A stretch of 13,395 nt of DNA from an uncultured Collinsella sp. (GCA_900553705.1 USEK01000023.1:1-13395); one strand, 5' to 3'. Positions 1-6,537 are shown, numbered from the stretch's first letter. Notes: generated by a model not told the origin, from the letters alone. Program-made: numbers and translations.

Positions 1-49
1 ATCTACACTCGACTAGTCGTCGGCAGCGTCAGATGTGTATAAGAGACAG
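1..49 (+). other. Illumina Nextera adapter and i5 index (sequencing artefact)
   Basis: The stretch reads, in order, the last eight bases of the P5 adapter (ATCTACAC, 1-8), an eight-base index TCGACTAG (9-16), the Nextera read-1 stem TCGTCGGCAGCGTC (17-30) and the Tn5 mosaic end AGATGTGTATAAGAGACAG (31-49). The index matches Nextera XT v2 S513 from memory. The order is that of a finished library molecule, so genomic sequence begins at base 50. It has no biological meaning and should be trimmed. Confidence 0.98.
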
Positions 50-84
50 ACATCGTGGCGACCACCAAGGAGTTCTTGGCATAA
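50..84 (+). CDS. C-terminal tail of an unidentified gene (partial)
   Basis: From the first genomic base, one frame reads a partial codon followed by I-V-A-T-T-K-E-F-L-A and a TAA stop at 82-84. An intrinsic terminator begins 50 bases later, which fits a gene ending here. Ten residues are too few to assign a family, and the 5' part was lost at the library fragment end. The other two frames also stay open for a short distance, so the frame is inferred from the stop-plus-terminator layout alone. Confidence 0.35.
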
Positions 85-133
85 GGCAAGGCGGATCTCA
101 AGGACTGCTTCGCCAGAACTATGGAAACCCGGC

Positions 134-165
134 AGGGGCGCTCTCTTGGAGAGCGCCCCTGTTTC
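134..165 (+). terminator. Intrinsic terminator of the upstream gene
   Basis: There is a perfect 12-bp stem (134-145 with 149-160), a 3-base loop TTG and a short TGTTT run. The stem is GC-rich. It lies 50 bases after the TAA of the truncated first gene. Confidence 0.75.
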
Positions 166-232
166 AGTTGCGGTGAAATAGGGACTGATTAGACCTTTTA
201 ACTGGTAAAACAGTCCCTATTTCACCGCAACT
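166..232. repeat. 22-bp perfect inverted repeat with AGGGACTG/CAGTCCCT inner ends
   Basis: Bases 166-187 and 211-232 are exact reverse complements over 22 bp and enclose a 23-base AT-rich spacer. The spacer holds its own short arms, TTTTA (196-200) and TAAAA (206-210), which are off the main centre. No T-tract follows, so it is not a standard terminator. It resembles a dispersed palindromic (REP/BIME-like) element. Only one copy is present in this window, so its repeat status is inferred. Confidence 0.6.
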
Positions 233-273
233 CATGAAGACGCCCCTCAAGCACGGTCCCATCAGGAAAAAGG

Positions 274-321
274 GCATATATCGACAAAGCGCAATTCAGA
301 CCCTTCCAGCTTTGTATATGC
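274..321. repeat. Interrupted hairpin with GCATATA/TATATGC arms
   Basis: GCATATA (274-280) plus CAAAG (285-289) pair with CTTTG (310-314) plus TATATGC (315-321). This makes a 12-bp stem with a one-sided 4-base bulge (TCGA) and a 20-base loop. The function is unknown. It sits between two larger palindromes in the gene-free stretch before ftsE. Confidence 0.4.
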
Positions 322-361
322 AGCACCTCAAGATAAACGCAGCGACCCCTTAGTTATCGCA

Positions 362-484
362 GGCCGGACACAGGGTTACTCTCCAAATCTTTCCGCAGGA
401 CGGAGGAGCCCCCGCCGCGCGAAGCGCGCAGCGGGGGCTCCGACATGTCCGAGGACGATTTGGAGAGTAACCCTGTGCCCGGCC
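362..484. repeat. 123-bp nested palindrome (MITE- or REP-like element)
   Basis: The outer arms 362-388 and 458-484 are complementary at 26 of 27 positions. An inner GC-rich hairpin (405-421 with 425-441, one mismatch, AAG loop) shares the same centre at base 423. The two 16-base segments between the outer and inner stems pair only weakly. The element contains no open reading frame and no trailing T-tract. Such a long, symmetric dyad fits a non-autonomous mobile element or a dispersed palindrome. A structured 5' leader RNA for ftsE is an alternative. Confidence 0.65.
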
Positions 485-537
485 GATGGGATCCCTAATC
501 ACGCCATGCTTCTTATGTGCAGCAAAGCTAATGCTGC

Positions 538-583
538 TAAAATACTAAGCGCTCATGTAGTTTAAACGCACGACGATAAGGAG
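538..583 (+). promoter_or_regulatory. Possible ftsE promoter -10 and ribosome binding site
   Basis: A TAAAAT hexamer at 538-543 is a plausible -10 box, but no good -35 box lies 16-18 bases upstream. AAGGAG at 578-583 is five bases before the GTG at 589 and decides that start. Between the nested palindrome and this site (485-537) I see nothing else recognisable. Confidence 0.35.
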
Positions 584-588
584 CACCA

Positions 589-1809
589 GTGGGTAACCAC
601 TTCCGTACCTCCGGTGCGGGCGATGACGCCCCCAAGACGCAGCCAGGCGCCGTGGGCACTCGTTTCGCCACTCCGGATTCAGAGGATCAGCCGTTTAGCC
701 CGATCCCCGCACAGCCGGCAGATCAGGCACAGCCGGCATCAGATCCCTTTGCCTACAATCCCACCAATGATGTTGAGCTTTCCGAGGCCGCGGGTTTTGA
801 GCCCGTGCAGAAAGTAACCGCTCGCGTGGATCAGCCCCAGGTGGACGGTGTCGCGCCGCAGTCTGTCATGGCCGGTATTCCCGATCCCATGGCTCCTGCG
901 ACTCCGGCGCCACAGCCTGCGCAGTCCGGCCTTTTTGCCGGTATTCCCGATCCCACGCAGCCTGCGGCTCCCGTAGTCGAGAGCGATCAGGCCGCCGAGG
1001 TCGCAAGCCTCGACAATGCGCTCAACAACCCCGACTTTACGTCGGTGTTTGCGCCCATCGATCCGCAGGCCAGCCGCAAGAAGATGGCCAAGCAGGCCGG
1101 TGTCGAGCCTGTCATCCTCATGGAACACGTCACCAAGATCTACCCGGCACAGCCCAACAAGCCCGCGCTCGACGACATCAACATCGAGATCTATCCGGGC
1201 GAGTTTGTCTTCTTGGTCGGTCACTCCGGCTCGGGTAAGACCACGCTGCTGTCGACGCTCAACCGCGACGTCAAGCCGACGAGCGGCCGCATTTTGGTCG
1301 CCGGCCAGGACCTCATGAAGATCAAGAATCGCAAGGTTCCGTTCTTGCGTCGCCAAATCGGTGCCGTGTTCCAGGACTTTAAGCTTCTGCCGCAGAAGTC
1401 CGCCTACGAAAACGTGGCGTTTGCCCTGCAGTGCATCGGCAAGCCCAAGGGCGTCATCCGCAGCCAGGTGCCCGAGGTGCTTCGCCTGGTCGGTCTGGCC
1501 GATCAGATGGACTCTCTGCCCGATCAGCTGTCCGGTGGCGAGCAGCAGCGCGTCGCCGTTGCCCGCGCTATGGTCAACCGTCCGCCGTTGCTTATCTGCG
1601 ACGAGCCCACGGGCAACCTCGACCCCGCGATTTCGCTGGGCATTATGAAGCTGCTCGAGCGCATTAACCGTACCGGCACCACCGTGATCGTCGCCACGCA
1701 CGACCGCGAGATGGTCGATAGCATGCACCGTCGCGTGATCGCCCTCGAGGGCGGCCACGTAATCCGCGACCAGGAGAGGGGAGGTTACGGCAACTATGGC
1801 ACCAACTAA
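589..1809 (+). CDS. ftsE: FtsE, cell division ABC-type ATPase with a long disordered N-terminal leader
   Basis: Cytoplasmic ATPase that pairs with FtsX at the septum; the complex transmits ATP hydrolysis to cell wall hydrolases outside. The ATPase domain spans about residues 174-395. It shows Walker A GHSGSGKTT (211-219), Q-loop Q262, signature LSGGEQQ (314-320), Walker B LLICDEP (334-340, catalytic E339) and switch H371. The family is usually about 220-230 residues; this protein has 406. The extra ~170 residues are rich in Pro, Ala, Gln and Asp, look disordered, and carry two copies of AGIPDP. The GTG start is supported by AAGGAG five bases upstream. A shorter form from an internal start near the ATPase domain cannot be excluded. 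ftsX overlaps its end by 14 bases, and their pairing makes the assignment firm. Confidence 0.95.
   Translation: MGNHFRTSGAGDDAPKTQPGAVGTRFATPDSEDQPFSPIPAQPADQAQPASDPFAYNPTNDVELSEAAGFEPVQKVTARVDQPQVDGVAPQSVMAGIPDPMAPATPAPQPAQSGLFAGIPDPTQPAAPVVESDQAAEVASLDNALNNPDFTSVFAPIDPQASRKKMAKQAGVEPVILMEHVTKIYPAQPNKPALDDINIEIYPGEFVFLVGHSGSGKTTLLSTLNRDVKPTSGRILVAGQDLMKIKNRKVPFLRRQIGAVFQDFKLLPQKSAYENVAFALQCIGKPKGVIRSQVPEVLRLVGLADQMDSLPDQLSGGEQQRVAVARAMVNRPPLLICDEPTGNLDPAISLGIMKLLERINRTGTTVIVATHDREMVDSMHRRVIALEGGHVIRDQERGGYGNYGTN
871..955 (+). repeat. In-frame 66-bp-period direct repeat inside ftsE
   Basis: The same 19 bases occur at 871-889 and 937-955, exactly 66 bases (22 codons) apart and in frame. Both encode AGIPDP in the disordered leader. 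The sequence between the copies is less conserved, so this looks like an old duplication in low-complexity DNA. Confidence 0.85.
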
Positions 1810-2716
1810 CGTGGGCTATTCGCTCAAAGAGGCTATCAGCCACTTCTTCCGTAACTGGACCACCTCGCTCGGCGCCGTCATCACGATCTTCCTTTCGCTG
1901 TTTATCATCGGCCTGTTCATTATGGGTTCCGCGATGCTGAACTCCGTGATCGGCACCGTCGAGGATCAGGTTGTCATCAACGCGTTCATTAGCGATGACG
2001 CCGATCAGGCAGACGTCCAGGCCTTTGAAGCCGAGCTCAAGACGTGGAGCAACGTCAAGTCCGTGACCTATAAGGATAAGGACGACGCGCTGGCCGAGTA
2101 CACGAGCAAGATGTCGGGCAACGCCGACGCCACCATGAGCGCGCTCGACGGCCAGAACCCGCTTCCGGCCTCGTTTGCGATTGAGATGGACGATCCGTCT
2201 CAGGTCGAGAGCACGGCCAAGAAGCTCAAGAAGAACGCCGACTTCCAGAAGATCGCGGACGACGGCGACGTCAACGCGAGCGTACTGTATGGCCAGGAGG
2301 AAGTGAGCCGCCTGTTCCAGGTGACCAACTACATCCGTATCGCCGCCGTGGTGCTCGTCGGCCTGCTGACCTTTATCGCGTTCATCTTTATCAACAACAC
2401 GATTCGCCTGTCCATTACGGCGCGTCGTCGCGAGATTGCGATTATGCGCCTGGTGGGCGCCAGCAACGGCTTCATTCGTGGCCCGTTTATCACCGAGGGT
2501 GTACTGCAGGCCATTTTGGGCTCGCTGCTTTCCATCGGCGTTCTGGAGCTGCTGCGCAATCTGATGATTCCGCGTCTGCAGGAGAGCATCGGCTGGATGT
2601 CGTTTGCCCTGCCGATGCAGTACTACCTGGTGACCTATGCTGCGCTGATTCTGGTCGGCGTGATTATCGGTCTCTTTGGTTCTGCCATCGCCATGCGCCG
2701 CTACCTGCGCGTGTAG
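1796..2716 (+). CDS. ftsX: FtsX, cell division ABC-type transmembrane subunit
   Basis: Membrane partner of FtsE. The 306 residues follow the family layout: a cytoplasmic N-terminus, TM1 at about 24-50, a large extracytoplasmic domain (about 51-175) that in studied species binds peptidoglycan hydrolases or their activators, then TM2 (about 178-202), TM3 (about 232-256) and TM4 (about 273-300). The conserved cytoplasmic stretch RRREIAIMRLVGAS (210-223) between TM2 and TM3 is typical of FtsX/MacB-type permeases and contacts the ATPase. The ATG lies inside the end of ftsE and is preceded by GGGGAGG at 1778-1784, so the two are translationally coupled. No hydrolase gene follows; its extracellular partner must be encoded elsewhere. 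Confidence 0.96.
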   Translation: MAPTNVGYSLKEAISHFFRNWTTSLGAVITIFLSLFIIGLFIMGSAMLNSVIGTVEDQVVINAFISDDADQADVQAFEAELKTWSNVKSVTYKDKDDALAEYTSKMSGNADATMSALDGQNPLPASFAIEMDDPSQVESTAKKLKKNADFQKIADDGDVNASVLYGQEEVSRLFQVTNYIRIAAVVLVGLLTFIAFIFINNTIRLSITARRREIAIMRLVGASNGFIRGPFITEGVLQAILGSLLSIGVLELLRNLMIPRLQESIGWMSFALPMQYYLVTYAALILVGVIIGLFGSAIAMRRYLRV

Positions 2717-2740
2717 GCATGCCTGGAATTCATCCCTTCC

Positions 2741-2774
2741 AACGGGTCGTCTCTTATGGGGCGGCCCGTTTTTT
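2741..2774 (+). terminator. Intrinsic terminator after ftsEX
   Basis: An 11-bp stem (2741-2751 with 2760-2770, two G-U pairs) is followed by six T residues ending at 2774. It ends the ftsEX transcript 25 bases after the ftsX stop. Confidence 0.9.
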
Positions 2775-2788
2775 GTCCCCTAGGGGAC
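2775..2788. repeat. 14-bp perfect palindrome GTCCCC-TA-GGGGAC
   Basis: This perfect palindrome directly follows the T-tract of the ftsEX terminator and precedes rnr. It could be an operator or a remnant of a GTCCC-type dispersed palindrome. The role is unknown. Confidence 0.5.
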
Positions 2789-2851
2789 GGCAGAAAAGCG
2801 AATCATTTGGGTAGACTCTTTGGAGTTCGCAATCGATAGTTAGGAGGCGCC

Positions 2852-4987
2852 ATGGGGCGCAATAACAAGCATAAGCGTGGAGCTCGCAATAAGCGCGGGC
2901 CGGTGCGCAGCGAACGCCGTCCGAGCCTGGCCGGGCGCGTGCAGCTCCATGAGCACAGTGCCTATGTCATAACCGAGAATGGCGACTACAAGGTCATGGG
3001 TCGCGGCAAGCGTGAGATCATGGATGGCGATACCGTTGCCGTGAGCATTAAGAACAGCCCGCACGGTGAGCGGCGCGCCGTGATCGAAGGCGTGGTTGAG
3101 CGCGCAGCCATAAGCGTGGTGGGCACGTACCAGACCGCCGGTCCGCTCGGTGTGATCGAGCCGCTCGATTCGCGTCTGAAGGCCGACTTCTTCATTCTGC
3201 CCGAGGATACCTCGGCGGATCGCCTGGGCGTCCACCCGGGTGATGCCGTTGTCGCGCGCATTTTGACCTACCCGACGCGCCTGGAATCGGGCACCGTGAC
3301 GATTGAACGCCGCATTGGCGGAGATGACGCGCCCGATTTGGGCGTTCAATATGTGATGGCGCGTTACGGCTATACCGATAGCTATCCCGAGGCCGCGCTG
3401 GACGAGGCCGAGGGGCTTTCGCTCGATGTGTCCGCGGCGCTTAAGGACCCGCTCCGCCGCGATCTGCGCGACCGCTTTGTCATCACGATCGACCCGGTCG
3501 ACGCGCGCGACTTTGACGATGCCATTTCGCTGGAGCGTACGCCCGAGGGTGGCTACAAGCTGGGTGTGCATATCGCCGACGTTTCACACTATGTGGCTTG
3601 GGACGGGCATATCGATCTTGAGGCTCGCCATCGCACGACATCGGTGTATCTGGCCGATCGCGTGCTTCCTATGCTGCCCGAACGCCTGTCCTGTGACCTG
3701 TGCTCGCTTCGCCCTGACGAGGACCGTCTTGCGTTTACCGTCGATATCGAGCTCGATGCGCAGGGTCGCGTGCGGCATTACGATCCGTACCCCAGCGTGA
3801 TTCGCTCGCGTGTGCGTATGGACTATGACGGCGCCGAGGCGCTGCTGGTGCGTGCCGGCGCGGTTGAGTATTCGGTGCTGGAGGGTGCGGCCGAGGATGT
3901 TGCGGCTGCCGAGACCTCGCGCGAGGAAGCGCTTGAGCGCGGTCTTGCGTGCGAGGAGACCGCCCGCGGCTACGACATCGACCTCGGCGATTTCCTTGTC
4001 GCCGCCAACGAACTCGCCGAACTTCGCCGTCGTATTCGTCGCGCCCGCGGCTCAGTCGATTTTGACACGGCCGAGATTCGCGCTCTATTGGATGAGAACG
4101 GAGTGCCCGTGCAGATTGTGGCGCGTGAGCGTTCGTGTGCCACGTCGCTTATCGAGGAAGCCATGCTGCTCGCCAACGAGTGCGTTGCAGAGTGGCTGGC
4201 AGACCGGGATATCGAGGCCTGCTATCGCGTGCATGAGGATCCGGGCCCCGATAGCCTGCACGGTGCCGCCGTTGCGCTGGCGCAGCTAGGCATCATCGAC
4301 GATCGCCGTGCTGCCGGTATTGCCCTGGGGAGCCCCGATGAGCTGCAGGCTGCAGTCGATGCTGCCGCCGGTACGGCAAACGCACCGCTCGTCAACACGC
4401 TGCTTCTGCGCAGCATGCAGCGTGCGCTGTACAAGCCGCGCAACGAGGGCCACTTTGCGCTCGCCGCGCCGTGCTACTGCCACTTTACGAGTCCCATCCG
4501 TCGCTACCCCGATCTGGTGGTGCACCGCGTGCTCAAACTGCAGTTGGCCTATGAGCAGCTCGGCGGCAAGGACGCTTTGGTCCGCACGCCGCGGCTGATC
4601 GGCAAGGGGCGCGAGTCGCTGCCGCGCATTCTGCCGCAGATCTGCCGCGCATGCAGCGATGCCGAGCGCGCGGCAGATGCCGCCAGCCATGCGACGCAAA
4701 AGATCAAGATTGCCCAGTACTATGAGGACCGTCTGGGCGAGCGCTATGCCGGAACCGTCTCGTGGGTTAGCAGCATGGGCCTCTTTGTGCGTTTGGACCT
4801 AACACAGGTCGAGGGCCTGGTTTCGATCAAGAGCCTGGGCAACGAGTGGTTCGAGTTCGACGAGGACGCGCTTACGCTGACGGGCGCCGACACGGGGACT
4901 CGTTACGAGCTGGGGCAGCGCGTGATTGTCGAGGTCTCGCGCGTCAATACCACGCGTGGGCACTTGGACTTTAAGCTTATCCATTAG
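2852..4987 (+). CDS. rnr: Ribonuclease R (RNase II/RNB family 3'-5' exoribonuclease)
   Basis: Degrades structured RNA processively from the 3' end in the cytoplasm. It has 711 residues. The basic leader (1-24, nine Arg and four Lys) runs straight into cold-shock/OB folds (about 26-155), the RNB catalytic domain (about 205-560) and a C-terminal S1 domain (about 630-710). Catalytic acidic residues are seen in IDPVDARDFDDA (D214, D220, D222, D223). The conserved SPIRRYPD motif is at 547-554. The start has a strong AGGAGG at 2842-2847. Compared with the 813-residue E. coli enzyme there is no room for the N-terminal winged-helix region. RNase R often neighbours smpB and ssrA; neither is seen here, as a recombinase follows. 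RNase II proper is the alternative name, but the S1 plus double cold-shock layout and length favour RNase R. Confidence 0.94.
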   Translation: MGRNNKHKRGARNKRGPVRSERRPSLAGRVQLHEHSAYVITENGDYKVMGRGKREIMDGDTVAVSIKNSPHGERRAVIEGVVERAAISVVGTYQTAGPLGVIEPLDSRLKADFFILPEDTSADRLGVHPGDAVVARILTYPTRLESGTVTIERRIGGDDAPDLGVQYVMARYGYTDSYPEAALDEAEGLSLDVSAALKDPLRRDLRDRFVITIDPVDARDFDDAISLERTPEGGYKLGVHIADVSHYVAWDGHIDLEARHRTTSVYLADRVLPMLPERLSCDLCSLRPDEDRLAFTVDIELDAQGRVRHYDPYPSVIRSRVRMDYDGAEALLVRAGAVEYSVLEGAAEDVAAAETSREEALERGLACEETARGYDIDLGDFLVAANELAELRRRIRRARGSVDFDTAEIRALLDENGVPVQIVARERSCATSLIEEAMLLANECVAEWLADRDIEACYRVHEDPGPDSLHGAAVALAQLGIIDDRRAAGIALGSPDELQAAVDAAAGTANAPLVNTLLLRSMQRALYKPRNEGHFALAAPCYCHFTSPIRRYPDLVVHRVLKLQLAYEQLGGKDALVRTPRLIGKGRESLPRILPQICRACSDAERAADAASHATQKIKIAQYYEDRLGERYAGTVSWVSSMGLFVRLDLTQVEGLVSIKSLGNEWFEFDEDALTLTGADTGTRYELGQRVIVEVSRVNTTRGHLDFKLIH

Positions 4988-5012
4988 CCAAATCCCGACT
5001 CATGGTGGGGGA

Positions 5013-5050
5013 GCGGAGGGCGGCCTTTCGGGACCGCCCTTCGCATTTGA
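5013..5050 (+). terminator. Intrinsic terminator after rnr
   Basis: An 11-bp stem (5013-5023 with 5034-5044, one G-U pair) with a 10-base loop is followed by ATTTGA. The T-run is weak, but the position 26 bases after the rnr stop fits. Confidence 0.65.
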
Positions 5051-5103
5051 ATCGTGGCTACCTTGCCGTCTGCTCGGCCGCCCGCTTACCTGCTATTTGA
5101 GAG

Positions 5104-5147
5104 GTAAAACCTACCAAAATAAACCTGTCCCTTTTTGGCAGGTTTAC
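5104..5147. repeat. Palindromic element with CTGTCCCTTTTTGG core, upstream of the recombinase
   Basis: Arms 5104-5119 and 5133-5147 pair over 15 positions with one mismatch and one bulged A. Inside, AAACCTG (5121-5127) can instead pair with CAGGTTT (5139-5145), so two mutually exclusive hairpins are possible. Its GTCCCT core is shared with the palindrome at 166-232. It resembles dispersed palindromes that I associate, from memory, with Collinsella-type genomes. It ends 17 bases before the recombinase start codon. Confidence 0.55.
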
Positions 5148-5164
5148 AAGAAAGCGGGGATGAG

Positions 5165-5770
5165 ATGGCGACGGTGTACGGTTATGCGCGGGTGAGTTCG
5201 CGCGATCAGAATCTGAATCGGCAGCTGGATGCGCTGGGCGCCTATGGCGTGGGCTCGGCGAATATTTATGCCGACCATGCGAGCGGCAAGGACTTCGATC
5301 GACCGCGCTATCGCGAGCTGCTGCACGTCTTGGGAGACGGGGACGTGCTGGTGGTGCTTTCTATCGACCGACTTGGTCGTAATTACTCCGAGATTCTTGA
5401 GGAATGGCGACGCATTACCAAGGAACTCGGGGTTGCCATTGTGGTGTTGGACATGCCATTGCTTGACACGCGCGTCAGGGCCAGCGGCGCGCCGGATGTG
5501 ACCAACACCCTGATTGCCGATATTGTGCTGCAACTGCTGAGCTACGTGGCGCAGGTGGAGCGCGAGAATATCCATCGGCGCCAGGCGGAGGGAATTGCAG
5601 CGGCGCGGGCTCGAGGGGTCCGTTTCGGTCGACCTCGTAAGCCGTGCCCTCCTCAGTTTGAGCTGGTGCGCGATAGCTATGAGGCAGGCGATATTACCCG
5701 CAGCCAAGCAGCAAAGTGCCTGGGCGTGTGCGTGGGGACGTTCGATCGCTGGATGCGCGAGGCGGGGTAG
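5165..5770 (+). CDS. Small serine recombinase (resolvase/invertase family)
   Basis: Site-specific DNA recombinase of the Hin/gamma-delta resolvase type: an active-site serine cleaves all four strands and rejoins them after subunit rotation. It has 201 residues, the normal family size. The catalytic domain shows YARVSSRDQN with catalytic S11 and R9, then SIDRLGRN (D68, R69, R72). The long E helix runs to about residue 140, with the usual AQVERENIHRRQAEGI and GVRFGRPRK. A helix-turn-helix lies at about 176-198. I chose the ATG at 5165, because an upstream in-frame TTG at 5135 lies inside the palindromic element and has no ribosome site. No transposase, partner gene or paired crossover sites are visible, so its target is unknown. 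A DNA invertase controlling a distant promoter and a relic of a mobile element are both possible. Confidence 0.92.
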   Translation: MATVYGYARVSSRDQNLNRQLDALGAYGVGSANIYADHASGKDFDRPRYRELLHVLGDGDVLVVLSIDRLGRNYSEILEEWRRITKELGVAIVVLDMPLLDTRVRASGAPDVTNTLIADIVLQLLSYVAQVERENIHRRQAEGIAAARARGVRFGRPRKPCPPQFELVRDSYEAGDITRSQAAKCLGVCVGTFDRWMREAG

Positions 5771-5862
5771 GGGTTTGCGTCGCTTTGTCGCTTCCTGTTG
5801 CGATTCAAATTTTGATACGGTGACGATGTCATTTGGGGCTACACTCGCTGATATTCAAAAAA

Positions 5863-5868
5863 AGGAGG
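5863..5868 (+). promoter_or_regulatory. Strong ribosome binding site that sets a TTG start
   Basis: AGGAGG (5863-5868), within a run of A residues, lies seven bases before the TTG at 5876. The next in-frame ATG is at codon 66 (6071-6073), inside the linker and beyond the first membrane segment, so this site decides the start of the VanZ-like gene. A TACACT at 5840-5845 could be the -10 box, but no well-spaced -35 is seen. Confidence 0.7.
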
Positions 5869-5875
5869 TTGGCCC

Positions 5876-6457
5876 TTGGCGCGCGTAAAACAAATAATCG
5901 GATGGACCGCGATCGTTCTGTTCGCTGTAACGCTGGCGGGCATCTGGGTGCTGACGGAGCAAAATGCGGTGGAGACGTCGTTGCTGAGCGAGTCCACCGC
6001 GCGTGTGGTGGAGGGTCAGGCTACGGGCGTTCAGGCCGCCGATGCCACGGGTGAAGCCCAGACGGAGAACGGAATGACCGGGGGCACCGATTCGGCTGCC
6101 TCGAATGTCCGGTCTGGCCGACTTGCTTCCATTCGCATGTGGGTGGGCGCGAACGTCCGTCGCGTTGCCCATACCGTAGAGTTTTTCTTCGTCGGATTGT
6201 TCGCCTCGGTGATCGTGGCTTGCTTTTCCAGGCGTCCGTGGAGCGTGTGCTCCCGTTGCGTGCCCGTATTGCTCTTTTGCGCCGCCTGCTCCGTTGGCGA
6301 TCAGGTACATAAGATCTTTGTTCCCGGCAGGCATTTCGACGTTATCGATTTAGGATTCGATGCTGCGGGCTATGTCACCGCCATGCTGCTGGTATTGCTG
6401 GCAGCGGCGTTGGTGCGCCATGCGACTCGGCCGATCGGCGCCCATGCGAGGCGCTAG
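5876..6457 (+). CDS. VanZ-family membrane protein, TTG start
   Basis: A 193-residue membrane protein. TM1 (about 7-27) is followed by a polar, Ala/Thr/Glu-rich linker (about 30-85), then the VanZ core with three hydrophobic segments (about 99-118, 126-140 and 163-181). VanZ marks are AHTVEFF (H99, E102), GDQVHKIFVPGR (141-152) and DVIDLGFDAAG (155-165). The founding member gives low-level teicoplanin resistance, but most VanZ-like proteins have no proven role; a link to envelope chemistry is the common guess. The linker between TM1 and the core is longer than in typical VanZ proteins. The gene stands alone between the recombinase and the mur cluster, with a terminator-like hairpin 80 bases downstream. 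Confidence 0.85.
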   Translation: MARVKQIIGWTAIVLFAVTLAGIWVLTEQNAVETSLLSESTARVVEGQATGVQAADATGEAQTENGMTGGTDSAASNVRSGRLASIRMWVGANVRRVAHTVEFFFVGLFASVIVACFSRRPWSVCSRCVPVLLFCAACSVGDQVHKIFVPGRHFDVIDLGFDAAGYVTAMLLVLLAAALVRHATRPIGAHARR

Positions 6458-6537
6458 CCGGTAACAAACCCGTTTCTGATAATGCGACCTTGTTGAATTA
6501 TTTTGTGTCGCGCGTATTTCCGAGCGGTCGGATTTGA

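Noticed and set aside
166..484. A CRISPR array, because of several palindromic units
   Set aside because: The units differ from each other, are not evenly spaced and have no shared direct repeat; no cas gene is present.
362..484. A plain intrinsic terminator or T-box leader
   Set aside because: There is no trailing T-tract, no T-box core sequence, and the outer arms are much longer than in terminators.
739..1758. A 339-codon minus-strand frame opposite ftsE
   Set aside because: Same shadow effect; the plus strand encodes all ABC ATPase motifs and the product matches no family I know.
2840..3571. A 243-codon minus-strand frame opposite rnr
   Set aside because: Antisense to the start and catalytic region of RNase R, and without a ribosome site of its own.
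4988..5164. A tmRNA (ssrA) or smpB expected after rnr
   Set aside because: No tRNA-like 3' end, tag frame or SmpB-like frame is present in the gap; it holds only a terminator and a palindromic element.
5135..5164. A longer recombinase start at TTG 5135
   Set aside because: It would lie within the palindromic element, lacks a ribosome site, and adds ten residues before the normal family N-terminus.
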